A stretch of DNA of 27,769 bases from an uncultured Clostridia bacterium. Lineage in GTDB: Bacteria > Bacillota > Clostridia > Oscillospirales > Acutalibacteraceae. The translations under genes were made by a program, and so were the position numbers. The DNA lies in NCBI GenBank assembly GCA_958436475.1, contig CAUBKG010000027.1, positions 1-27,769 of the forward strand, written 5' to 3'. The notes beneath the pieces were generated by a model. It had not been told where the DNA came from, searched no databases, and saw only the letters and a list, made by a program, of their open reading frames with translations. Below, piece by piece: positions 15,009 to 21,885 of this stretch (its first letter is position 1; the number at the start of each line of letters is the position of its first letter).

Positions 15009-15875
15009 ATGACAGAAGTAATCGGAGTCAGATTCAAAGACGTGGGCAAGGTTTATTACTTTGACCCGGATCAGAACCAATTGAAAAAGGGCGAGCGCGT
15101 AATCGTGGAAACGGTGCGCGGGGTCGAATGCGGGGAAGTCGCCATGGAAAACCGCATGGTGGAAGACAACGAGGTCGTTCAGCCGCTCAAAAAGCTGATC
15201 CGTGTCGCGACCAAGGCGGATTTAAAAAGGCTCGAAGATAACCGCCGCAAGGAAAAGGAAGCCTTCCGCATCTGCGAGCAGAAGATCCGCAACCACAAGC
15301 TGGAAATGAAGCTGGTGGAAGTGGAGTATACATTCGATAATAACAAGATTCTCTTTTATTTCACGGCAGACGGCCGCGTGGATTTCCGCGAGCTGGTCAA
15401 GGACCTCGCCGGCGTGTTCCGTACGCGCATTGAACTGCGCCAGATCGGCGTGCGGGATGAATCCAAGATGCTCGGCGGCCTCGGCATCTGCGGCAGGCCC
15501 TTCTGCTGCAGCAGCTTTCTGGGGGAATTCCAGCCGGTATCCATCAAAATGGCCAAGGAACAGGGGCTTTCCCTCAACCCGGTGAAGATCAGCGGCACCT
15601 GCGGCAGGCTGATGTGCTGCCTGAAATACGAGCAGAATTCCTATGAATACCTGCTGAGCAAAACGCCGAAGGTGGGCGCTCTGGTGGAAACGGAGGAGGG
15701 CCGCGGCGTGGTAACGGAAATGAACCTGCTCACCGGCGAGCTGAAAATCCAGCTCGACCGCTTCCGCGATGCCCCGCCGAAGTCCTTCCGTGCTAGGGAT
15801 GTAAAGGTCCTGCGCGATTCCCGCATCAAGGTAGACCGCAAGGAAATTGCCGAGCTGAAAAAGCTGGAGGAATAA
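15009..15875 (+). CDS. ricT: RicT (YaaT), PSP1 domain regulatory iron-sulfur complex subunit
   Basis: This cytoplasmic protein is the PSP1-domain subunit that in B. subtilis forms the RicA-RicF-RicT complex. That complex assists RNase Y-dependent mRNA maturation and stimulates the sporulation phosphorelay. It has 288 residues. The N-terminal part (VIGVRFKDVGKVYYFDP) and the ADGRVDFRELVKDLA segment are typical. Two Cys motifs, ICGRPFCC (C161, C166, C167) and TCGRLMCC (C198, C203, C204), match the residues implicated in [4Fe-4S] binding. GGAGGA precedes the ATG by about 7 nt. RicA and RicF are not in this window. Its place after holB is conserved throughout Firmicutes. Confidence 0.92.
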   Translation: MTEVIGVRFKDVGKVYYFDPDQNQLKKGERVIVETVRGVECGEVAMENRMVEDNEVVQPLKKLIRVATKADLKRLEDNRRKEKEAFRICEQKIRNHKLEMKLVEVEYTFDNNKILFYFTADGRVDFRELVKDLAGVFRTRIELRQIGVRDESKMLGGLGICGRPFCCSSFLGEFQPVSIKMAKEQGLSLNPVKISGTCGRLMCCLKYEQNSYEYLLSKTPKVGALVETEEGRGVVTEMNLLTGELKIQLDRFRDAPPKSFRARDVKVLRDSRIKVDRKEIAELKKLEE

Positions 15876-15921
15876 CCGAAAAATACATGGCGAAGGATGG
15901 GGAATTTCTGCTTTTTCCCTA

Positions 15922-15949
15922 TTGCTTTTGAAGAGGTTTGTGTTACAAT
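15922..15949 (+). promoter_or_regulatory. Putative promoter of the ferredoxin gene
   Basis: TTGCTT (15922-15927), a 16-bp spacer and TGTTACAAT (15941-15949, an extended -10) lie about 30 bp before the ferredoxin ATG. This suggests the ferredoxin can be transcribed independently of ricT. Confidence 0.55.
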
Positions 15950-15980
15950 GTAGGTGTTAGAAAAGGGAGGTGTATTTTGA

Positions 15981-16154
15981 ATGGCATATTGTATTTCCGA
16001 TGAGTGCATCAGCTGCGGCGCCTGCGAAGGCGAATGCCCGGTTGGCGCGATTTCCGAGGGCGATGGCAAGTATGTTATCGATCCCGATATCTGCACGTCC
16101 TGCGGGGCTTGCGCTGGGGTCTGCCCGGTAGGCGCACCGGAATCTCAGGACTAA
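15981..16154 (+). CDS. 2[4Fe-4S] ferredoxin (clostridial type)
   Basis: This is a 57-residue soluble electron carrier, the size of classical clostridial ferredoxin. It has two CxxCxxCxxxCP motifs, CISCGACEGECPVGAI and CTSCGACAGVCPVGAP, each expected to hold one cubane [4Fe-4S] cluster. The two halves are internal duplicates separated by an acidic stretch (SEGDGKYVIDPD). GGGAGGTG lies about 10 nt before the ATG. It has its own promoter-like sequence and a strong terminator, so it is probably a separate transcription unit inserted between ricT and the methyltransferase gene. Likely partners such as pyruvate:ferredoxin oxidoreductase or hydrogenase are not encoded nearby. Confidence 0.93.
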   Translation: MAYCISDECISCGACEGECPVGAISEGDGKYVIDPDICTSCGACAGVCPVGAPESQD

Positions 16155-16215
16155 TCCGTTACATTTCGTGTTTTCCCGGCGGCCTTTTTGCCCGCCCGGT
16201 GTAAATGCAGAAGCA

Positions 16216-16247
16216 AACGGCGGGCTTTATGCCCGCCGTTCTTTTTA
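16216..16247 (+). terminator. Rho-independent terminator after the ferredoxin gene
   Basis: A perfect 10-bp stem AACGGCGGGC / GCCCGCCGTT with loop TTTAT is followed by CTTTTT. It ends about 37 bp before the start of the next gene, so the methyltransferase-rsmI pair may depend on read-through or a promoter not recognised here. Confidence 0.85.
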
Positions 16248-16283
16248 CCCCCGGCAGCATGTGGGGCGGAAGGAGGAAGAGCC

Positions 16284-17030
16284 ATGCCGGAGCAGGCGCT
16301 GCGCTATAAAACCGAATATCTTTCGGGCGGGGTGCGGGTGTTCACCTCCCCCGCGCACACCTTCGGAACGGATGCAGTTCTGCTGGCCCATTTCAGCGCG
16401 CCGAAACTGCGGGACCGCGCGTGCGACTTCGGTACGGGCTGCGGCATCATCCCGCTGCTCTGGTGCGCCGCGGGGCGCTGCTCCCGGATCGATGGCGTGG
16501 AGCTCCAGGAGGAAGCGGCCGCACAGGCGCAGCAGGGGGTGCGGGAAAACGGCCTCCAGGAAAGGCTTTTCATCCACTGTGCAGATTTAAAAAACGCTCC
16601 CGGCTTTCTGCCCGCGGGCGGCTTCGATCTCGTTACCATGAACCCGCCGTATCAGAAGCTCGGGGCCGGGCTTATCAGCCGGGAGGAAAGCGGGAGGATA
16701 GCCCGGCACGAAAGCGCCTGCACGCTGGAGGATGCGGCGTTTTCCGCCTCCCGTCTGCTCCGCTTCGGCGGGCGGTTCTGCCTCTGCCTGCGGCCCGAGC
16801 GGCTGTGCGATGCCCTCGAAGCCATGCGGAAGGCGGGCTGTGAGCCCAAGCGCCTGCGCTTTGTCCAGAAAACGGCAGGCTCAGCGCCCTGGCTTTTCCT
16901 CGCGGAAGGGAAGCGGGGGGCGAAGCCGGGCCTTTCCGTGGAGCCGCCGCTGTTTCTCTATGCGGAATCGGGCGAATACAGCGAAGACTACCAGAAGATA
17001 TACGATGGATATAGAAAGGACGCATTATGA
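16284..17030 (+). CDS. trmN6: tRNA1(Val) (adenine37-N6)-methyltransferase family protein (TrmN6/YabB-like)
   Basis: This is a SAM-dependent methyltransferase of 248 residues, related to E. coli TrmN6 and B. subtilis YabB. It is predicted to N6-methylate an adenine in tRNA. The SAM-binding loop is DFGTGCGIIPL (residues 48-58) and the acidic strand end is VELQ. The catalytic motif NPPY (120-123) is typical of N6-adenine methyltransferases. The family-typical GGVRVFTSPAHTFGTDAVLL lies near the N-terminus. The ATG at 16284 follows AAGGAGGAAGA; upstream in-frame codons lack such a site and fall within the ferredoxin terminator. It overlaps rsmI by 4 nt (ATGA), so the two are coupled, as in Bacillus where yabB and rsmI are near neighbours. 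Confidence 0.87.
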   Translation: MPEQALRYKTEYLSGGVRVFTSPAHTFGTDAVLLAHFSAPKLRDRACDFGTGCGIIPLLWCAAGRCSRIDGVELQEEAAAQAQQGVRENGLQERLFIHCADLKNAPGFLPAGGFDLVTMNPPYQKLGAGLISREESGRIARHESACTLEDAAFSASRLLRFGGRFCLCLRPERLCDALEAMRKAGCEPKRLRFVQKTAGSAPWLFLAEGKRGAKPGLSVEPPLFLYAESGEYSEDYQKIYDGYRKDAL

Positions 17031-17857
17031 GTGGACAGCTGATCGTTGTGGGAACCCCTATCGGCAATCTGGGCGATATGTCTCCGCGGGCCGTGGAGGC
17101 GCTGGAAAACTGTGATTTCATCGCGGCGGAGGATACGCGCGTCACGCTCCGCCTGCTCAACCATTTTGGAATCAAAAAGCCGCTCGTCAGCTATTATGAG
17201 CACAACCGGCGGGAGAAGGGAGAATACATTCTTTCCCGCATTTTAGGCGGCGAAACCTGCGTGCTGGTGAGCGATGCGGGAATGCCCGCCATTTCCGACC
17301 CCGGGGAAGAGCTGGTGGCCGGGTGCGCCGAAGCGGATGTCCCGATCACCGCGGTGCCGGGCCCCACCGCGGTGATAACGGGCCTGGCGCTTTCGGGGCT
17401 TCCCACCGGGCGCTTCACCTTCGAGGGCTTTTTGAGCACCAACAAACGCGTCCGCCGGGAGCACCTCGAAAGCCTGAAAAACGAAACCCGCACCATGATT
17501 TTTTACGAAGCGCCCCATAAGCTTTTAGCCACGCTGGACGATTTCTGCGAAGCCTTCGGAAACCGCCGCGTTTCCTTTGCCAGAGAGCTGACCAAGCTCC
17601 ACGAGGAGATGATCCGCACTACCCTTTCCGAAGCGCGGGAACGCTTCCGGGAGACCCCGCCGCGCGGCGAATTCGTGATTATTCTTGCCGGCGCGGAGCC
17701 TGCGGCCGCCCGGGAATACACGGCGGAGGAAGCGGAGGAGCTCGCCCGCTCGTATTTGGAGGAAGGGATGAGCGCGAGCGAGGCGGCCAAACGTGCGGCC
17801 AAGGAAAGCGGACGGAAAAAAGGCGAAATATACGCTTCCCTCGTGCGGGAAAAATAA
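17027..17857 (+). CDS. rsmI: 16S rRNA (cytidine1402-2'-O)-methyltransferase RsmI
   Basis: This enzyme 2'-O-methylates C1402 in the decoding centre of 16S rRNA. It has 276 residues, the normal length. The tetrapyrrole-methylase fold is shown by VVGTPIGNLGDMSPRAVEAL at the N-terminus, AAEDTRVT, the SDAGMPAISDPGEELV loop, VPGPTAVITGLALSGLP and FYEAPHKL. The C-terminal region, with a run of Ala/Glu and GRKKGEIYASLV, matches the small helical domain of RsmI. It starts inside the stop region of the upstream methyltransferase gene (ATGA). No clear terminator follows: a TTCCG/CGGAA inverted repeat at about 17875 lacks a T-run. Confidence 0.93.
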   Translation: MSGQLIVVGTPIGNLGDMSPRAVEALENCDFIAAEDTRVTLRLLNHFGIKKPLVSYYEHNRREKGEYILSRILGGETCVLVSDAGMPAISDPGEELVAGCAEADVPITAVPGPTAVITGLALSGLPTGRFTFEGFLSTNKRVRREHLESLKNETRTMIFYEAPHKLLATLDDFCEAFGNRRVSFARELTKLHEEMIRTTLSEARERFRETPPRGEFVIILAGAEPAAAREYTAEEAEELARSYLEEGMSASEAAKRAAKESGRKKGEIYASLVREK

Positions 17858-17960
17858 CAGTTTTTTTCCGGCTTCGTTTAAAACGGAAGAAAATTTCCAT
17901 ACTAATAGCAGCACAGAAAGAGCAAGGCCAAAGGGCCCCTCGAAAACAGGAGGTTATAGT

Positions 17961-18500
17961 ATGGAATTTAAAGGAAGCAAAACGGAAGCCAATTTGATGA
18001 CGGCGTTTGCCGGTGAATCCGAGGCGCGCAATAAGTACACGTTTTATGCGTCGCAGGCCAGGAAAGACGGCTACGAGCAGATCGGAGACATTTTCGATAT
18101 GACGGCCGCCAACGAACGGGAGCACGCAAAAATCTGGTTCAAGTACCTGCACGGCGGAAAGATCGGATCTACCCCGGAAAATCTCAGGGACGCCGCCGCC
18201 GGCGAAAATTTCGAATGGACCACCATGTATAAAAACTTTGCGGAAGAAGCCAAGCAGGAGGGCTTCGAAGAGCTCGCCACGCTGTTTACTCTCGTGGGCG
18301 GCATTGAAAAAGAGCACGAGGAACGCTTCAAAACCCTTGCCGAGAACCTCGATAAGGGCATCGTTTTCGCGCGCAGCGGCGAAGTGGTTTGGCTCTGCCG
18401 CAACTGCGGCTACCTCCATGTGGGCAAGGAGGCCCCGAAAATCTGCGCGGTGTGCAAGCATCCGCAGTCCTTTTTTGAAATCAAGGCGCAGAATTATTGA
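17961..18500 (+). CDS. rbr: Rubrerythrin
   Basis: This is a cytoplasmic non-heme iron peroxidase that protects anaerobes from hydrogen peroxide, taking electrons through rubredoxin. It has 179 residues. The N-terminal ferritin-like four-helix bundle contains the diiron ligand motifs GESEARNKY, NEREHAK, the second-half EEAKQEGF and EKEHEERF. The C-terminal rubredoxin-like domain has two CxxC pairs, CRNC and CAVC. The ATG at 17961 is preceded by AGGAGGT about 6 nt upstream; the frame runs upstream but lacks similarity there. A possible -10 (TACTAAT, around 17900) lies 60 bp before the start. No PerR-box-like palindrome was seen. It appears to be a single-gene unit ending in a strong terminator. 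Confidence 0.95.
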   Translation: MEFKGSKTEANLMTAFAGESEARNKYTFYASQARKDGYEQIGDIFDMTAANEREHAKIWFKYLHGGKIGSTPENLRDAAAGENFEWTTMYKNFAEEAKQEGFEELATLFTLVGGIEKEHEERFKTLAENLDKGIVFARSGEVVWLCRNCGYLHVGKEAPKICAVCKHPQSFFEIKAQNY

Positions 18501-18513
18501 GCGGAAACTTCCA

Positions 18514-18566
18514 GCCCCGGGCTGCGGACCTGAAAATCAGGTCCCGGCCCGGGGCGTTTGTTATTA
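18514..18566 (+). terminator. Two-tier terminator hairpin after rubrerythrin
   Basis: The outer stem GCCCCGGGC / GCCCGGGGC (18514-18522 and 18547-18555) encloses an inner stem GGACCTGA / TCAGGTCC around AAA. It is followed by GTTTGTTATT. Confidence 0.82.
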
Positions 18567-18747
18567 ATACCCTTGTACACCGAGGGTAAGAAAGCTTTAT
18601 CAAAAAAAGCCCCCGCTTAATAGAATGGTAAAGGAGGATGTCCTCCCCGTCCAATTTTTTGCTCCCGAAATCGGACGGCATGTTTAAGACGGTATAAAAA
18701 AGGCAACAATAACAGTACAAAACCAATAAAAGCGGAGCGTGAATAAA

Positions 18748-19122
18748 GTGAACGTTAAGAGAGGAGACATCTACTACGCGGATTTGAGCCCCGTGGTAGG
18801 AAGCGAGCAGGGCGGCGTTCGCCCTGTGCTGATTGTTCAAAACGACGTGGGAAATCGGTTCAGTCCAACGGTGATCGCTGCGGCCATTACGAGCCAGAGC
18901 GATAAAGCCAAGCTCCCGACGCACATTACGCTTCATGCGGAGAACTGCGGATTATCCAAGGATTCCATCGTGCTCATGGAACAGATCCGCACGATAGATA
19001 AACGGAGGCTGAAAGAAAAAATGGGCCGCCTGGATGAGCTTTCCATGGAACGCGTCAATCAGGCGCTGTCGGTCAGTTTTGGCCTCGGGCGGGAAGAAAT
19101 GCCGCGCAGGGAAGCCACATAA
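18748..19122 (+). CDS. mazF: MazF/EndoA family mRNA interferase toxin
   Basis: This is a sequence-specific endoribonuclease that cleaves mRNA, usually held inactive by a small antitoxin. It has 124 residues. It is strongly similar to B. subtilis EndoA (NdoA) as I recall that sequence: VKRGDIYYADLSPVVGSEQG at the N-terminus, GGVRPVLIVQNDVGNRFSPT, AAITSQSDKAKLPTH and EQIRTIDKRRLKEKMG. The conserved Arg and Thr/Ser residues expected at the active site are present (the R of GGVRPV, and the TS of ITSQ). The GTG at 18748 was preferred because GGAG lies about 10 nt upstream; the GTG at 18739 is too close to it. No antitoxin frame is seen in the 181 bp between the rubrerythrin terminator and this gene. 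That stretch holds a small GGAGGA-TG-TCCTCC hairpin and a -10-like TATAAA at 18693. Confidence 0.9.
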   Translation: MNVKRGDIYYADLSPVVGSEQGGVRPVLIVQNDVGNRFSPTVIAAAITSQSDKAKLPTHITLHAENCGLSKDSIVLMEQIRTIDKRRLKEKMGRLDELSMERVNQALSVSFGLGREEMPRREAT

Positions 19123-19179
19123 CCCCGCCCTTTGTTTTTTCCGGCGCCTGACCGATGAGACCCGGCAACGATTTCAATT

Positions 19180-19213
19180 ACATCCGGATGCGTTTTTGCA
19201 TCCGGATTTTTTG
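19180..19213 (+). terminator. Rho-independent terminator after mazF
   Basis: A perfect 10-bp stem ATCCGGATGC / GCATCCGGAT with a GTTTTT-type loop is followed by six T. It insulates mazF from the spoIIGA promoter 35 bp further on. Confidence 0.88.
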
Positions 19214-19245
19214 CTGTTCCGAGTTTTTTTCTCCGAGCCCACCCT

Positions 19246-19280
19246 TTTGACAGAAATCGCCCCGTCCCTGTTTTTATAAT
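19246..19280 (+). promoter_or_regulatory. spoIIG-type promoter: 22-bp spacer and overlapping Spo0A box
   Basis: A perfect -35 TTGACA (19247-19252) and a perfect -10 TATAAT (19275-19280) are separated by 22 bp, too far for ordinary SigA use. On the opposite strand, TGTCAAA (19246-19252) overlaps the -35 and fits the Spo0A box core TGTCRAA. The B. subtilis spoIIG promoter is known for the same 22-bp spacing and for activation by phosphorylated Spo0A bound over the -35. It lies about 60 bp before spoIIGA. Confidence 0.75.
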
Positions 19281-19341
19281 AATGATGCATCAAAAGCACG
19301 CGGGCCAAAAACGTTCTCCCGCGGGAGGGGAGAAGAGGGAA

Positions 19342-20244
19342 ATGACGAGAGTGGTCTATGTGGACGTTTTGTTCTGCGTGAATCTCATCGTCAATTACTT
19401 TCTTATTTTTATCAGTGCAAAGCTCAACCATTTTCCGCGCAGGAGCTTTCGCTTCCTCGGCGGGGCGGCGCTCGGCGCCGCGTTTGCCATGGCGATTTTT
19501 CTCCCGCACATCGGAACCCTTCTTTCGGTGCTCATGAAGCTCGGTTTCTCCGTGGCTATCGTGCTCGCGGCCTTCGGGCGGCAAAAGCCGCTCGTGTTCC
19601 TCCGCCTGCTCGGCACCTTTTACGCCTGCAGCTTTGGATTTGCCGGCATCATGCTGGCGCTTTGGTTCACCCTGCGCCCGCAGGGGATGATCATCAACAA
19701 CGGCGTGGTTTATTTCAATATTTCGCCTCTTGTGCTGATATTGTCCGCGGCGGTGTGCTATGCGGTGATGCTGCTCATTTCCCGTTTTATGAAGCCCGGA
19801 GAGCCCAAAAGGATCTGTTACCCCGTGCGCATCCGGACGAAGCTCGGAGAGGTGCAGACGCTCGCCCTGCTCGATACGGGCAATTCCCTCACCGATCTTT
19901 TCAGCGCGGCGCCGGTGGCGGTGCTGGAAAAGAAAAAGGCGAAAGCGGTGCTGCCTGCCGGAGCCGACTTAACAGACGTAAAAACGGCGGATGCACTGGA
20001 GCGCCTGGAACCCTACTGGCAGGAGCGGTTCCGGCTGATTCCCTGCCGGACGGTTTCGGGCGGCGGGCTGATGGCGGCTTTCCGGCCGGAATGCTTTGAA
20101 ATACAGCTGGAAGACGCGTGGAAAACAGTTCCCGGTGTATTTGTGGCGCTCGGGGAGGAGCTGGAAGGGGAATACGGCGCGCTGGTCAGCGGAAAAATAC
20201 TCAGTTGTGCGGAAATGGAGAACCGGAAATGCTTACACAAATAA
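19342..20244 (+). CDS. spoIIGA: Sigma-E processing peptidase SpoIIGA
   Basis: This is a membrane aspartic protease that cleaves the pro-sequence from pro-SigE in the mother cell after asymmetric septation. It has 300 residues. The N-terminal half has about five membrane helices, starting with VVYVDVLFCVNLIVNYFLIF, the family's signature opening. The cytoplasmic C-terminal half has the protease motif LLDTGNSL with catalytic Asp at residue 178, and a late GALVSGKIL segment. The ATG at 19342 was chosen because it begins at the family N-terminus and follows a purine-rich ribosome-binding site; the ATG at 19282 lies at the promoter. Its 3' end overlaps sigE by 16 nt, indicating coupled expression of the protease and its substrate. 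Confidence 0.93.
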   Translation: MTRVVYVDVLFCVNLIVNYFLIFISAKLNHFPRRSFRFLGGAALGAAFAMAIFLPHIGTLLSVLMKLGFSVAIVLAAFGRQKPLVFLRLLGTFYACSFGFAGIMLALWFTLRPQGMIINNGVVYFNISPLVLILSAAVCYAVMLLISRFMKPGEPKRICYPVRIRTKLGEVQTLALLDTGNSLTDLFSAAPVAVLEKKKAKAVLPAGADLTDVKTADALERLEPYWQERFRLIPCRTVSGGGLMAAFRPECFEIQLEDAWKTVPGVFVALGEELEGEYGALVSGKILSCAEMENRKCLHK

Positions 20245-20957
20245 TCAGCTTTATCAGACGAATACGAAACCGCCTCGCAGCCTTTGCCGCCCGCAAGGGA
20301 GCCGCCGGGGGAATCCATTATATCAACGGCTCCGAAACGCTTCCGCCGCCCCTCACGCATAAGGAGGAAAGCGAGCTGATTTCGCGCCTCGAGACGGACG
20401 GCGACTATGTGCGCGAGCAGCTGATTATCCATAACCTGCGCCTGGTGGTTTACATCGCGCGGAAATTCGAAGCCAACGGCGCGGGGATCGAGGACCTCAT
20501 TTCCATCGGGACCATCGGGCTCATCAAGGCGGTAAACACCTTCTGCCCGGCGAAAAACATCAAGCTCGCCACCTATGCTTCCCGGTGCATTGAGAACGAA
20601 ATCCTGATGTATCTCCGCAAAACGACGCAGCTCAAAGGAGAAATCTCCATCGACGAACCCCTCAACATCGACTGGGACGGCAACGAGCTCCTGCTTTCGG
20701 ATATTCTCGGAAGCGACCCGGACCTCATCAACCGGAGTCTGGAGATCGAGGATGAAAAGAACCTGCTGGCCGGCCTCGTGAACCGCCTCGGCGCACGGGA
20801 GAAGATGATTATGCAGATGCGCTTCGGCATGGGCGGCTACGAAGAACATACCCAGAAGGAGGTGGCGCAGGTGCTCGGCATTTCGCAGAGCTATATCTCG
20901 CGCCTCGAGAAACGCATCATCGAACGGCTGAAAAAGGATATCGAGCGGGTGGGCTAA
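20229..20957 (+). CDS. sigE: RNA polymerase sporulation sigma factor SigE (pro-SigE)
   Basis: This is the early mother-cell sigma factor, made as an inactive precursor. It has 242 residues. The basic, amphipathic pro-sequence occupies about residues 1-30 (it starts MLTQIISFIRRIRNR) and ends near GGIHYINGSETLPPPL. That junction matches the region where SpoIIGA cleaves in Bacillus. Region 2 follows (NLRLVVYIARKF, DLISIGTIGLIKAV, YASRCIENEILMYLR), then region 4 (MRFGMGGYEEHTQKEVAQVLGISQSYISRLEKRI). GGAG lies 8 nt before the ATG at 20229, inside the end of spoIIGA. SigG follows after 109 bp, the conserved spoIIGA-sigE-sigG order. Confidence 0.96.
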   Translation: MLTQIISFIRRIRNRLAAFAARKGAAGGIHYINGSETLPPPLTHKEESELISRLETDGDYVREQLIIHNLRLVVYIARKFEANGAGIEDLISIGTIGLIKAVNTFCPAKNIKLATYASRCIENEILMYLRKTTQLKGEISIDEPLNIDWDGNELLLSDILGSDPDLINRSLEIEDEKNLLAGLVNRLGAREKMIMQMRFGMGGYEEHTQKEVAQVLGISQSYISRLEKRIIERLKKDIERVG

Positions 20958-21005
20958 CGCGAAAACGGTCGGCGGCTGTCGCACGAAAAACCGCCCTCCA
21001 CCGGA

Positions 21006-21032
21006 TGAAAACACCCTTTCAAACCCATACTT
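21006..21032 (+). promoter_or_regulatory. Putative SigF/SigG-type promoter of sigG
   Basis: TGAAAA (21006-21011), a 14-bp spacer and CATACTT (21026-21032) resemble the forespore sigma consensus (about TGnATA, 14-16 bp, CATAmTA). The position, 35 bp before the sigG start codon, fits the known SigF-dependent and auto-activated transcription of sigG in Bacillus. Two mismatches make it tentative. Confidence 0.45.
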
Positions 21033-21066
21033 CTAATGAGAAAAAAGGGGTAAGGGGTGTTGAGGC

Positions 21067-21834
21067 TTGCAATATAATAAAGTGGAGCTCTGCGGCGTGA
21101 ATACGTCTAAGCTCAAGGTCCTCACCGAGGCGGAGAAAACGGTTCTCCTCCGGAGGGTGAAGGAAGGAGACAAGGCGGCGCGGGATGAGCTCATCGGGGG
21201 AAACCTGCGCCTTGTGCTCAGCGTGATCCAGCGGTTTTCGAACCGCGGCGAAAACCCGGACGACCTTTTCCAGGTGGGCTGCATCGGGCTGATCAAAGCG
21301 ATCGATAATTTCGATATCAGCCACGAGGTGCGCTTTTCCACCTATGCCGTTCCGATGATTATCGGGGAAATCCGGCGCTATCTGCGGGATAACAACCCCA
21401 TCCGGGTCAGCCGTTCCATGCGGGATATCGCCTACCGCGCCATGCAGGTCAAGGAGCAGTTCAGCAACGAAAACGGGCGCGAGCCCACTGTGGAGCAGAT
21501 TGCGGAGCGGCTGGAACTGCCGCGGGAAGAGGTGGTGATGGCGCTCGAAAGCATCGTGGAACCGATGTCTCTCTATGAGCCGGTGTATTCCGACGGCGGC
21601 GATACCATTTTCGTCCTCGACCAGGTGGGAGACAAAAACGACGACCGCAACTGGCTCGGGGAGATTGCCTTTAAGGAATCCATCAAAAATTTGAGCGAAC
21701 GTGAAAAAAAGATTCTATCCCTCCGATTTTTTGATGGAAAGACCCAAATGGAGGTCGCGCAGGAGATCGGTATCTCGCAGGCGCAGGTCAGCCGCCTCGA
21801 AAAGGGCGCGCTCGACCGCATCAAAGGCGAATAA
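21067..21834 (+). CDS. sigG: RNA polymerase sporulation sigma factor SigG
   Basis: This is the late forespore-specific sigma factor. It has 255 residues. Its N-terminus, QYNKVELCGVNTSKLKVL, is the SigG hallmark needed for regulation by anti-sigma factors. It keeps NLRLVLSVIQRFSNRGE, DDLFQVGCIGLIKAIDNFD, FSTYAVPMIIGEIRRYLRDN (region 2) and GKTQMEVAQEIGISQAQVSRLEKGAL (region 4). The start is a TTG at 21067, the only codon that gives the full family N-terminus; GGGG lies about 9 nt upstream. The use of a TTG start and weak initiation region may limit expression. It ends at a strong hairpin. Confidence 0.95.
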   Translation: MQYNKVELCGVNTSKLKVLTEAEKTVLLRRVKEGDKAARDELIGGNLRLVLSVIQRFSNRGENPDDLFQVGCIGLIKAIDNFDISHEVRFSTYAVPMIIGEIRRYLRDNNPIRVSRSMRDIAYRAMQVKEQFSNENGREPTVEQIAERLELPREEVVMALESIVEPMSLYEPVYSDGGDTIFVLDQVGDKNDDRNWLGEIAFKESIKNLSEREKKILSLRFFDGKTQMEVAQEIGISQAQVSRLEKGALDRIKGE

Positions 21835-21875
21835 AAGGAACCGGGAGGTGAGTGAAGCTCACCTCCCGGTTCCTT
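21835..21875. terminator. Long perfect hairpin between sigG and the Bce permease gene
   Basis: An 18-bp perfect stem (21835-21852 with 21858-21875, loop TGAAG) starts 1 bp after the sigG stop codon. The minus-strand continuation is TTTATTCG, so it may act as a terminator in both directions for these convergent units, though no long T-run is present on the plus strand. Confidence 0.7.
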
Positions 21876-21885
21876 ATGCTCGGGA

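Noticed and set aside
17875..17960. Riboswitch or PerR operator before rubrerythrin
   Set aside because: Only short GC inverted repeats are present; no conserved riboswitch core and no TTATAAT-type PerR palindrome was found.
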